Below, piece by piece: positions 1-5,617 of a stretch of 18,646 bases of DNA; positions within the stretch are counted from its first letter, which is position 1; each line of letters begins with the position of its first letter. The position numbers and the translations under genes were made by a program. The DNA lies in the NCBI GenBank assembly GCA_027943245.1, contig JANDJZ010001770.1, positions 1-18,646 of the forward strand, in the 5' to 3' direction. Below the pieces are notes generated by a model, which had not been told where the DNA came from, ran no database searches, and saw only the letters and a program-made list of their open reading frames with translations. Source of the stretch: Acanthamoeba sp. SK_2022b (lineage: Eukaryota; Discosea; Longamoebia; Acanthamoebidae).

Positions 1-1363
1 CGATGTATCCGGCGTACTCCAGCCCGCTGCCTGAAGCGTCGATGCGGGCCACGAAGGCATCCCGCATTTCTGACTGCGCAGGGCCAAAGCCGTGGTTGAG
101 CTGCGGCCCGTTCACGGCAGGAAAGCCTTTGCCTTCCGTGAATCCGGTCACATAGACCCGGCCAAGGGTGTCCAGAGCCAGGGCATTGGCCTGATCGTCA
201 CCCGTTCCACCAATCAGGCCCGAATACAGAATGCCGGCACCGTCTGGTGCCAGGCGCATGACGAAGGCATCCCTATCCGTCGTGCTCTTGCTGCGCCGAA
301 AGCGTTGGTTGGCATCTGTGCCAAGCAGGGGGAAGCCGGTGGATTCCGTGCTGCCCGCCAGGTGGATGCGGTTTTGTATGTCCACGGCCAGGCCGTTGCA
401 GGCGTCGTCTCCCGATCCGCCCACATAAGTGACGCTCAAGGGGACACCCTTGGGATCGAATCTGACGACGAAGGCATCCTCGCCACCTTTGCTGCTGCCC
501 GCGTTGGGCAGGTCGGACGATTGCGTCACGCCGCAAGCGTAGGTGTTGCCGTCGCTGTCTCGCGCCACGGCGTTGACCTGGTCGGCCGAGTTGCCTCCGA
601 CCAGGCCCGAGTAGCCGGTCCAGGCCGGATCGATGACCAGCGGCAGGCCTTTGTCATGGCTGCCCAGCTCAAAGCCCACGCGCCAGGTGGTGGCGTCCAC
701 CTGCTCCAGCCGATAGCGGGCGGGCACGTCCACGCGGCCATTGCCCCGGGGTTGGTAGACCAGCGGTGCATCGTCGGTGAAAAGGTCGTTGCCTATGCTC
801 CACTGCAGCGCTCCCGTGGGCAGGATGCGTGCATCCGTCGCACCTTCCACGCGCAGCCAGACCTGTGCGGCATCGGCACCAGGAGCCAGTTCAAACTGGT
901 ACTTCAGACCGCCGGGCTCGCCCTGGAAAACGGCATCAATGCCGGGCCAGACACTGCGGTAGCCCAAGGCACCGAAGCTGCGCAGGCCCGTGCGCCATTG
1001 CGCGGCTTCGCCGACCAGCCAGTGGTAGAGCGTGGGCGAAGGGTGCAGGCCCTGCGGGGCCGACATCGATGCGTTCTCGAAGCTGTAGCGCAGGCGCGAA
1101 TCCGGGCGCAGGCTCAGGCTCCGGGCCACGCCGGATGCGGCCACCGACCGGCCTTGCACGCTGGTGGCCCGGCCGGGCAGGTCGATGCTCATGCCTTGCG
1201 CGTCGAAACTGATGCGCTTGCCTGTGGCCATGGCGCGAAAGCCGGCCCCGGGCATTTCTATGAAGCGGTTGTCCCTGCCAGAGAACTCGCGTTGCACCAG
1301 GGGATCGGCCTGAGCCCCCGTGGTCAAGGTCAACAGGGTCAAGGCCGCAATGGAACTGCGCAT
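1..1363 (-). CDS. Giant SBBP/Ig-like IPTL-CTERM surface protein, N-terminal part (cut by window edge)
   Basis: This is the 5' end (about 454 codons) of the gene that is complete at 11087-15685, and its sequence is identical there. It holds the signal peptide (residues 1 to about 19, ending in AQA), the N-terminal DUF7948-like domain with the motif YRSVWPGIDAVFQG (residues 135-148), and the first three SBBP blades. The gene continues beyond base 1, so the truncation is only the window edge. The start is ATG at 1361-1363, 8 nt after the stop of the upstream tail-collar gene, with a GGAG about 13 nt upstream as a possible Shine-Dalgarno. Confidence 0.9.
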   Translation of the reverse strand, partial: MRSSIAALTLLTLTTGAQADPLVQREFSGRDNRFIEMPGAGFRAMATGKRISFDAQGMSIDLPGRATSVQGRSVAASGVARSLSLRPDSRLRYSFENASMSAPQGLHPSPTLYHWLVGEAAQWRTGLRSFGALGYRSVWPGIDAVFQGEPGGLKYQFELAPGADAAQVWLRVEGATDARILPTGALQWSIGNDLFTDDAPLVYQPRGNGRVDVPARYRLEQVDATTWRVGFELGSHDKGLPLVIDPAWTGYSGLVGGNSADQVNAVARDSDGNTYACGVTQSSDLPNAGSSKGGEDAFVVRFDPKGVPLSVTYVGGSGDDACNGLAVDIQNRIHLAGSTESTGFPLLGTDANQRFRRSKSTTDRDAFVMRLAPDGAGILYSGLIGGTGDDQANALALDTLGRVYVTGFTEGKGFPAVNGPQLNHGFGPAQSEMRDAFVARIDASGSGLEYAGYI

Positions 1364-1371
1364 AGGTGTAC

Positions 1372-1893
1372 TCAGCTCCGTGCGGGGAAGATGCCCTGCA
1401 AGGCGATGATGAAGTTCATGACCAGGTAGGGCGGAAGATTGTTGTGTGGCTGGCTGTCGCCCGCAGCTTGAGGGGGAGCCATGGTGACCGCAGAGGTGTT
1501 GGAGGCTGGCGCGATGTACGGGCGCGTCGGTGCGGTGCCCAGGACGGCGCCTGCCGGGCTGGCTACAGCGGGATCCGCAGGCGTGCCCGCTCGGGCCAGA
1601 TGGCTGTGGACGGGAATTTCCGATGCCTGCAGCTTCACGGTTTCAACACCGCCGGATTCGCCCAGATCGCGCAGTGACAGTCCAGGTCCTGGGCCCGGGT
1701 GCATGGGCATGCGGCCCTGCAAGTCGGGAAGCGCGAAGTTGGACTTGCCATTTCCACCGTATGTCGTTCCCAGCAGGGAAAACAGCGCCGTGTTCTGAGA
1801 AAGCGGTATGAGCTGACCATCGCAAAAGGCCCAGCCCTTGGGTGCGAAGTTGAATCCGCCAATGCGGATTTCGGCGACGAAGGGATCGGACAT
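1372..1893 (-). CDS. Phage tail collar domain protein C (Mdp-like), left copy
   Basis: Predicted 173-residue tail-collar protein of the microcystin-dependent-protein (MdpB-like) type. Family hallmarks are visible: FNFAPKGWAFCDGQLIPLSQ (14-33), LLGTTYGGNGKSNFALPDLQ (40-59), IPVHSH (93-98) and the C-terminal QPHNNLPPYL...GIFP (148-170). The HxH in IPVHSH is typical of collar folds. There is no signal peptide. The ATG at 1893 was chosen because all three paralogues begin M-[ASD]-x-PF-[LV]-[GA]-E-[IV]-R; an upstream in-frame ATG at 1938 lies inside the previous gene. It starts 5 nt after that gene's stop and ends 8 nt before the giant surface-protein gene, so co-transcription is very likely. Its Ala/Pro/Thr-rich middle (about 103-146) is the part that differs most from its paralogues. 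Function in the cell is unknown. Confidence 0.92.
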   Translation of the reverse strand: MSDPFVAEIRIGGFNFAPKGWAFCDGQLIPLSQNTALFSLLGTTYGGNGKSNFALPDLQGRMPMHPGPGPGLSLRDLGESGGVETVKLQASEIPVHSHLARAGTPADPAVASPAGAVLGTAPTRPYIAPASNTSAVTMAPPQAAGDSQPHNNLPPYLVMNFIIALQGIFPARS

Positions 1894-1898
1894 GGTCT

Positions 1899-2390
1899 TC
1901 AGGTCGGAGAAGGAAAGAGGCCTTGCATGGCCATGCAAAAGCTCAGTGCCAGATAGGGCGGCATATTGAGGTGTGGCTGGCCGCCGCCCACATTGGCCAG
2001 CAGGGCTGGCATGGTCGTATCACCGCTTTGCGCATAGTGGCCGCGCGCCGCTGCAGGCAGGTTGCCGTTGCCCGATGTCGCCTGGCCCGTAGTGCCGGAA
2101 GCGGCCATGGCGTGGCTATGCTGCGGTATCTCTGACAGGGTCAGGGTGTGGGTTTGCTCGCCTGCTCTCTCTCCCAGCGTATGGCCGGCTCCCATGTGCA
2201 TGGGCATGCGGCCGCGCAGGTCGGGCAGTGCAAAGTTGGTCTGCCCGTCGCCACCGTAGGTGGTGCCCAGCAGCGAGAACAGTGCCTGGTTCTGGTTGAT
2301 GGGCAGCAACTGCCCATTGCAAAGAGACCAGCCTTTGGGGGCGAAGTTGAAGGAGAAGACGCGAACCTCTCCGAGAAAGGGGGTAGACAT
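1899..2390 (-). CDS. Phage tail collar domain protein B (Mdp-like), left copy
   Basis: Predicted 163-residue tail-collar protein, paralogous to its two neighbours. Visible motifs are FNFAPKGWSLCNGQLLP (14-30), LLGTTYGGDGQTNFALPDLR (40-59), EIPQHSHAM (87-95) and GGGQPHLNMPPYL (135-147), ending GLFPSPT. There is no signal peptide or membrane segment. The ATG at 2390 shares one base with the stop of the upstream collar gene (TGATG), and the sequence before it is C-rich without a Shine-Dalgarno, so translation probably depends on re-initiation after the upstream gene. The in-frame ATG at 2441 would lie deep inside the neighbour and lacks family similarity. The family is known from phage tail fibres and from stand-alone bacterial clusters; the cellular role here is not known. 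Confidence 0.92.
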   Translation of the reverse strand: MSTPFLGEVRVFSFNFAPKGWSLCNGQLLPINQNQALFSLLGTTYGGDGQTNFALPDLRGRMPMHMGAGHTLGERAGEQTHTLTLSEIPQHSHAMAASGTTGQATSGNGNLPAAARGHYAQSGDTTMPALLANVGGGQPHLNMPPYLALSFCMAMQGLFPSPT

Positions 2391-2893
2391 CAGGTGGGGG
2401 AGGGATAGATGCCGAACAGCGAGATGATGAAGTTCACGCAAAGGAAGGGCGGCATATTGGTATGCGGCTGCGACCCTCCTACCGAACTCACCATCGATGC
2501 AGCCATGGGCGTGGCGGGGACGCCGTTCACAAAGGCCTTGTGATCCCTGTGCTTGGCAAACACTGCGTCGGCGGGCGAGGCCAGAAAGCCTGTGCCCGAG
2601 GACGCGGGAACGCCGTGCGTGTGGGCTGGAATCTGATTGACGGTCAGCGTGACGTCTTCGACTCCAGCGGCCTGAGCCAGCGGGAATCCGTTGCCTGCGT
2701 GCAGGGGGATGCGGCCACGCATGTCTGGCAGGGCGAAGGTGCTTTGGCCATCACCGCCGTATGTCGTGCCGATCAGAGTGAAAAGGGTTTCGTATTCCGA
2801 GATGGGCATTTGCTGCCCTTCGCAGAACATCCAGCCTGCCGGCGCGAAGTTGCCGGCAAACATGCGGATTTCCCCAACAAAGGGTTGAGCCAT
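2390..2893 (-). CDS. Phage tail collar domain protein A (Mdp-like), first gene of operon, left copy
   Basis: Predicted 167-residue tail-collar protein and the promoter-proximal gene of the collar/giant-protein operon. It shows GNFAPAGWMFCEGQQMP (14-30), LIGTTYGGDGQSTFALPDMR (40-59), QIPAHTHGV (87-95) and GGSQPHTNMPPFL (139-151), ending GIYPSPT. Length is usual for the family (about 160-190). The ATG at 2893 is the only start preserving the conserved N-terminus; no clear Shine-Dalgarno precedes it. The variable region (about 96-138) is rich in Ala, Ser and Val and differs in sequence from those of proteins B and C. In phage homologues this region lies towards the fibre tip, which suggests, by inference only, that each paralogue has a distinct tip. 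Confidence 0.92.
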   Translation of the reverse strand: MAQPFVGEIRMFAGNFAPAGWMFCEGQQMPISEYETLFTLIGTTYGGDGQSTFALPDMRGRIPLHAGNGFPLAQAAGVEDVTLTVNQIPAHTHGVPASSGTGFLASPADAVFAKHRDHKAFVNGVPATPMAASMVSSVGGSQPHTNMPPFLCVNFIISLFGIYPSPT

Positions 2894-3000
2894 GACAGGG
2901 TGGGGTTAGTAAACGTTAATAATTGCAAAATAGTTTAGTATGGCAAGCTGTTTCGCAGCAAAAATATTTTGCTTCTGTTGCTTGGGCAGGAAGGGCCACG
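2894..3000. promoter_or_regulatory. A+T-rich divergent promoter region with a 17-bp dyad, left copy
   Basis: This 107-bp gap separates the minus-strand collar operon from the plus-strand Tat-signal DUF6916 gene and is much richer in A+T than its surroundings. It contains a perfect inverted repeat at 2957-2973 (AGCAAAA, spacer ATA, TTTTGCT), which could be an operator. For the minus strand, TTGCCA followed 17 nt later by ATTATT is a weak sigma-70-like pair. No convincing box pair was found on the plus strand. Confidence 0.55.
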
Positions 3001-3372
3001 ATGAAGACAGGACGCCGTGCTTTCATGCAGGTTGCAGGGGCCTTTCCCGCTGCAGCGGCCGTTTCCGGGATTCCAGTGATCGCCTGTGCGGCTGGCATGG
3101 AGTTGCGCCGCAGCCACTTTCAGCCGCTGCTGGGCCATAGCTTCTCGATAGCAGGAGAAGTTTCCGAGTTACGTTTGGTTTCGTTGGCGGCGCTGCCGCA
3201 CACACTGCATGGCGACCGCTCTTTCAGCGCACTGTTCGAGTTGTCCCGCCCTGGCGCGTTGCTGCAGGACACCTGGGAAATCTCTCATCCGGCTCTGGGA
3301 AGCCACGCCGTCTTCCTGAGCCCCAGCGACGCGCGAGGCGGTCTGCTGGAAGCCGTGTTCAACCGCGGCTGA
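3001..3372 (+). CDS. DUF6916 protein with Tat signal and possible lipobox, left copy
   Basis: Predicted 123-residue exported protein. The N-terminus carries a twin-arginine motif (GRRAFMQ, Arg5-Arg6) followed by a hydrophobic stretch (9-28) and VIAC (26-29), which fits a lipobox; cleavage after ACA by signal peptidase I is an alternative. The rest (about 38-122) has the DUF6916 pattern: SHFQPLLGHSFSI, then FSALFELSRPGALLQDTWEI, then HPALGSHAVFLSP, ending LEAVFNRG. DUF6916 has no assigned biochemical role, but it is recognised from tail-collar gene clusters. The ATG at 3001 follows AGGAAGG at a suitable distance; an in-frame ATG at 2923 lacks such a site and would bury the Tat motif. It is divergent from the collar operon and overlaps the end of the convergent GNAT gene by 14 bp. 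Confidence 0.85.
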   Translation: MKTGRRAFMQVAGAFPAAAAVSGIPVIACAAGMELRRSHFQPLLGHSFSIAGEVSELRLVSLAALPHTLHGDRSFSALFELSRPGALLQDTWEISHPALGSHAVFLSPSDARGGLLEAVFNRG

Positions 3373-3883
3373 GCGCCGCGGTCCTGCGCATGCGCAGGTA
3401 GATGCCTTCCTGGTCCTGCTCGACAAAGCCCAGGCGCTTATACAGGCGCCGGGCTGGATTGTTGGCTTCCACGAACAGCTGCATGTCGCGCCCTTCTTGA
3501 TCTGCCCAGCCGGCCAGCCATTGCATGAGGGCCGTGCCCAGTCCCTGGCCTTGAACAGCGGCGTCGAGCGAGATGTCCATCACTCCCAACGGCCCGGGTG
3601 CGAGATTGAGGTAGAGCCGGCCTATAGGCAGACCTGCCCTCTCGATCACGAAAAACGCGCCGTGTGCGTAGTGCCTGCGGTAGTGCTGGTCCTGCAAAGC
3701 GAACTGCGAATCGCAGAAGGCATGCTTTTCTGCTTCGCTCCAGGGCACGGGCGCCAGTTCGGCAGCGCGTACCTGGCGGTACAGGGCGCGGAGAAAAGCG
3801 TAGTCGGCTTCTTCGGCCAGGCGCAGCCGCACATCCTCCAGATACAGCGGCGGCAACTCGGGCACGAACGGATCAGACGGCAT
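3359..3883 (-). CDS. GNAT-family N-acetyltransferase, left copy
   Basis: Predicted 174-residue cytoplasmic acetyltransferase that would transfer acetyl from acetyl-CoA to an amine. The acetyl-CoA pyrophosphate-binding motif A is clear (AAVQGQGLGTALMQWL, 109-124; QGQGLG fits Q/R-x-x-G-x-G/A), and motif B is VEANNPARRLYKRLGF (138-153). The length is normal for a single GNAT domain. Its start (ATG at 3883) overlaps the end of the upstream DUF6916 gene by 11 nt, so the two are translationally coupled; an alternative ATG at 3910 would lengthen the overlap. The substrate is not identifiable. Its place beside the collar cluster raises the idea that it modifies a cluster product, but this is inference. 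Confidence 0.88.
   Translation of the reverse strand: MPSDPFVPELPPLYLEDVRLRLAEEADYAFLRALYRQVRAAELAPVPWSEAEKHAFCDSQFALQDQHYRRHYAHGAFFVIERAGLPIGRLYLNLAPGPLGVMDISLDAAVQGQGLGTALMQWLAGWADQEGRDMQLFVEANNPARRLYKRLGFVEQDQEGIYLRMRRTAALSRG
3362..3398. terminator. Two adjacent hairpins at the DUF6916/GNAT convergent overlap, left copy
   Basis: There is a perfect stem ACCGCGGC / GCCGCGGT (3362-3369 with 3375-3382, 5-nt loop), followed immediately by a perfect 16-bp palindrome CCTGCGCATGCGCAGG (3383-3398). They sit where the plus-strand DUF6916 gene ends and inside the last codons of the minus-strand GNAT gene. No T-tract follows on either strand, so a role as a transcription-end or anti-collision structure is inferred, not shown. 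Confidence 0.4.
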
Positions 3884-4232
3884 GGGAAAAGCAGGCCTCG
3901 TAATCGACATGGCCTGCCGACTGCGCAATGGGCGTGATGAAGATGGCGTAGTCACCGAGCTGCGCATGGCGCACGCGGTAAGTGCGCTGCGGCAGCTGCG
4001 GCTGGCGCGGACCGCGAAACACCAGGGAGAACTGCAGCATGCCGGGCGTGTCGGCCGATGTCTGCGTTGCGCTGAGCACTTGCATGTCGATGCCGATGGT
4101 GTGCTCGCCCTCCGCCATGAAGAAGCTCACGGTCTGCTGGGCAAGGGCCTGGGCGTCGCTCCAGGACAGGACTCTGGCATACAGCGCGTCGTCCAGTTCG
4201 ACGTTGGACGGGGACAAAGAGGTTGCGGACAT
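3873..4232 (-). CDS. DUF6916 protein without signal peptide, left copy
   Basis: Predicted 119-residue protein. Residues about 46-117 match the DUF6916 pattern also seen in the Tat-signal protein: LQFSLVFRGPRQPQLPQRTY (66-85), VRHAQLGDYAIFITPI (87-102), YEACFSH (111-117). Unlike that paralogue it has no export signal, so it is probably cytoplasmic. The N-terminal 45 residues (LDDALYARVLSWSDAQALAQ) are likely helical. The ATG at 4232 was chosen because the extension upstream (from an ATG at 4286 or 4412) has an atypical composition and no family similarity. It is the first gene of a two-gene minus-strand operon with the GNAT gene. Role unknown. Confidence 0.8.
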   Translation of the reverse strand: MSATSLSPSNVELDDALYARVLSWSDAQALAQQTVSFFMAEGEHTIGIDMQVLSATQTSADTPGMLQFSLVFRGPRQPQLPQRTYRVRHAQLGDYAIFITPIAQSAGHVDYEACFSHAV

Positions 4233-4328
4233 GGGCGGCAGTCTGATCGGTGGGGCTGGCAGGCACAGAGCGGCAGCATAGCCCATGCACAGGCGGCGGT
4301 TTTCTTCTGCTGAGACCTCAACTGCGAT

Positions 4329-4352
4329 GGCCGCCAGGACATGTCCATCGCC
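4329..4352. repeat. 24-bp direct repeat, upstream copy
   Basis: It is identical over 24 bp to 5657-5680 and extends to 28 bp with one mismatch (4325-4352 against 5653-5680). It contains the palindrome GGACATGTCC. In the plus strand it encodes GRQDMSIA, the same eight residues found near the N-terminus of the CodA-like protein. An identical 24-mer is very unlikely to arise by chance in a window this size. Confidence 0.85.
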
Positions 4353-4390
4353 TGCCTCGCCACGACCTTCATGGCACCGGGCAGACCTTG

Positions 4391-4423
4391 AATCAGATTG
4401 ATCTGATTTCATCTCGGATGAAA
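4391..4423. promoter_or_regulatory. Two overlapping operator-like inverted repeats upstream of the fimbrial gene
   Basis: Dyad 1 is AATCAGAT-TG-ATCTGATT (4391-4408), a perfect 8-bp inverted repeat. Dyad 2 is TTTCATC-TCG-GATGAAA (4407-4423), a perfect 7-bp inverted repeat overlapping it by two bases. They lie about 70-100 bp upstream of the fimbrial start and beside a possible -10 box. The placement suggests binding of a dimeric regulator; its identity is unknown. Confidence 0.5.
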
Positions 4424-4494
4424 GGTCCCTATGATTGAAAATTTACCAAGGAAATGCGGCCTTGGAATTTTTTCATTATCCGGAGGTATTTAAA

Positions 4495-5517
4495 ATGCAT
4501 ATATTCATAGGTGCTTTTTGCAGGATAAACAAGGCTGTCACGATATTTATTTTGGCAATGATGGCCACCTCCGCATGGTCCGCATGCGCAATTAAAGATA
4601 CAAGTGATGGGTCAGGCTATTACAAGTATATGCTCAGTAATTTCAATCCCCCAGAATTCAATCCCAATGTGGCCAAGAACACGGTGATTTACTCAAAAAC
4701 CGCTATAGCGGTAATGAGTAACGGGGTTGGCGCTAGATTGATGAATTGTAATCCAATGGTCACGGGCTATATTGTAGGTAAATCTACACCAGTCAATAAT
4801 ATATACACGACGACAGTCGAAGGTATTGGAATCAGGGTTTCGAATATGTATGGTGCTGCGCCTGTAAGTACTTCGCAGCATTCCGATCACCCCGGATCTT
4901 TTGCATATCAATTTTCCGATGTCAAAGTTGAGTTGATCAAGACCGCAGATGGCGATATCACTGCAGGTGGCGTGCTGGACAGCGATTTCCTGTACGAACG
5001 CGCGACTGATGCATCTGGCCAGATTCTCGCTCAATACAGCTTTTCCTCGCCCGTCGTCCTCCGGCCCAAGGTGCCCACCTGTACCCCACAGGCGCCGGAG
5101 CCCGTGCGCATGGCCCAGACTGTCACTCAAAAACTCACCTCAATCGGCTCAACCGGTGCTCCCCGCTCCTTCCTCATCTCGTTGTTGTGCAAGGGCGGCA
5201 TTCCAGGTTCGTTGACCAACGCCTATGTCACCCTGACGGATGTGGCAAATCCTGGAAATATCGGGAATGCTCTGACCCTGTCGAAAACCTCGGTGGCAAA
5301 AGGTGTGGGTGTGCAGATCCGCAAGGATGACCAGATACTGGGCTTTGGCCCGGACTCCAATGCCGCCGGCAACAGGAATCAATGGTTTGCAGGGTCTGTT
5401 GCCTACGGGCAGGAGCGGTTGGATATCCCGCTGACGGCGCGCTATGTCAAGACCGGAGAGAACGTGACCATAGGCAGTGCCAATGCGGCGGCGACCTTCA
5501 CCATCAGCTACCAGTAG
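4495..5517 (+). CDS. Chaperone-usher-type fimbrial adhesin-like protein (orphan)
   Basis: Predicted 340-residue secreted protein. A Sec signal peptide (1-30) has the hydrophobic core AVTIFILAMM and cleavage after AWSA. An N-terminal domain (31 to about 190; Cys31, Cys85) is not recognised and is probably receptor-binding by position. The C-terminal pilin domain (about 191-340; Cys196, Cys232) ends AAATFTISYQ, the penultimate-Tyr beta-strand typical of subunits handled by a periplasmic chaperone. This two-domain build resembles FimH-like tip adhesins. The ATG at 4495 has CGGAGG 8 nt upstream; an in-frame ATG at 4435 has no such site. No chaperone, usher or major pilin gene is in the window. 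The 5' part is A+T-rich (42 of 120 bases G+C at 4441-4560) and the 3' part is G+C-rich (72 of 120 at 5401-5520), so the gene looks mosaic or horizontally acquired. Confidence 0.8.
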   Translation: MHIFIGAFCRINKAVTIFILAMMATSAWSACAIKDTSDGSGYYKYMLSNFNPPEFNPNVAKNTVIYSKTAIAVMSNGVGARLMNCNPMVTGYIVGKSTPVNNIYTTTVEGIGIRVSNMYGAAPVSTSQHSDHPGSFAYQFSDVKVELIKTADGDITAGGVLDSDFLYERATDASGQILAQYSFSSPVVLRPKVPTCTPQAPEPVRMAQTVTQKLTSIGSTGAPRSFLISLLCKGGIPGSLTNAYVTLTDVANPGNIGNALTLSKTSVAKGVGVQIRKDDQILGFGPDSNAAGNRNQWFAGSVAYGQERLDIPLTARYVKTGENVTIGSANAAATFTISYQ

Positions 5518-5581
5518 TTACCCCTGATCCCTTGCGCTTTCGGTCTGACCGCTGCCAGGCCATTCAGCGTGGTCAGGCAAG

Positions 5582-5609
5582 TCTGCGGGTGCGCGGCCAT
5601 GCCCGCAGA
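5582..5609. terminator. Hairpin between fimbrial and amidohydrolase genes
   Basis: A perfect 8-bp stem TCTGCGGG / CCCGCAGA (5582-5589 with 5602-5609) encloses a 12-nt loop and ends 8 nt before the amidohydrolase ATG. It has no T-tract. It could end the fimbrial transcript or influence translation initiation of the next gene; the sequence does not decide which. A weaker, imperfect stem (CTGACC...GGTCAG) lies just upstream. Confidence 0.35.
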
Positions 5610-5617
5610 ATACGCAG

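Larger units (their letters stand above)
1..4324. repeat. Long perfect direct repeat, left copy (period 14,322 bp)
   Basis: This block reads identically to 14323-18646. All reading frames inside it recur at an offset of exactly 14,322 with unchanged translations. It begins inside the giant IPTL-CTERM gene and ends in the intergenic region upstream of the second DUF6916 gene. Because the repeat touches both window edges, it fits a periodic sequence (tandem duplication or overlapping ends of a circular contig) better than two discrete repeats. The comparison was made by eye, not by an alignment program. Confidence 0.95.
4233..4494. promoter_or_regulatory. Divergent intergenic region between DUF6916 and fimbrial genes
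   Basis: This is the longest gene-free stretch in the window (262 bp). It carries one copy of a 24-bp direct repeat (4329-4352) and two overlapping dyads (4391-4423), and it ends in a clear Shine-Dalgarno (CGGAGG at 4481-4486) 8 nt before the fimbrial ATG. It changes from G+C-rich on the left to A+T-rich on the right. TATGAT at 4430-4435 is a possible -10 box for the fimbrial gene, but no good -35 is in register. The identity with 14323-18646 stops at 4324 only because the window ends. Confidence 0.55.

Noticed and set aside
1899..2441. Upstream start (ATG at 2441) for collar protein B, and similar extended starts for collar C, GNAT and DUF6916
   Set aside because: The extensions lie inside upstream genes and lack family similarity, while the chosen starts align with the conserved N-termini and give tight operon spacing.
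1372..2893. Prophage or tailocin remnant
   Set aside because: Only collar-domain proteins are present. There are no sheath, tube, baseplate, lysis, integrase or capsid genes, and the neighbours are a sorted surface protein and DUF6916 proteins, not phage genes.
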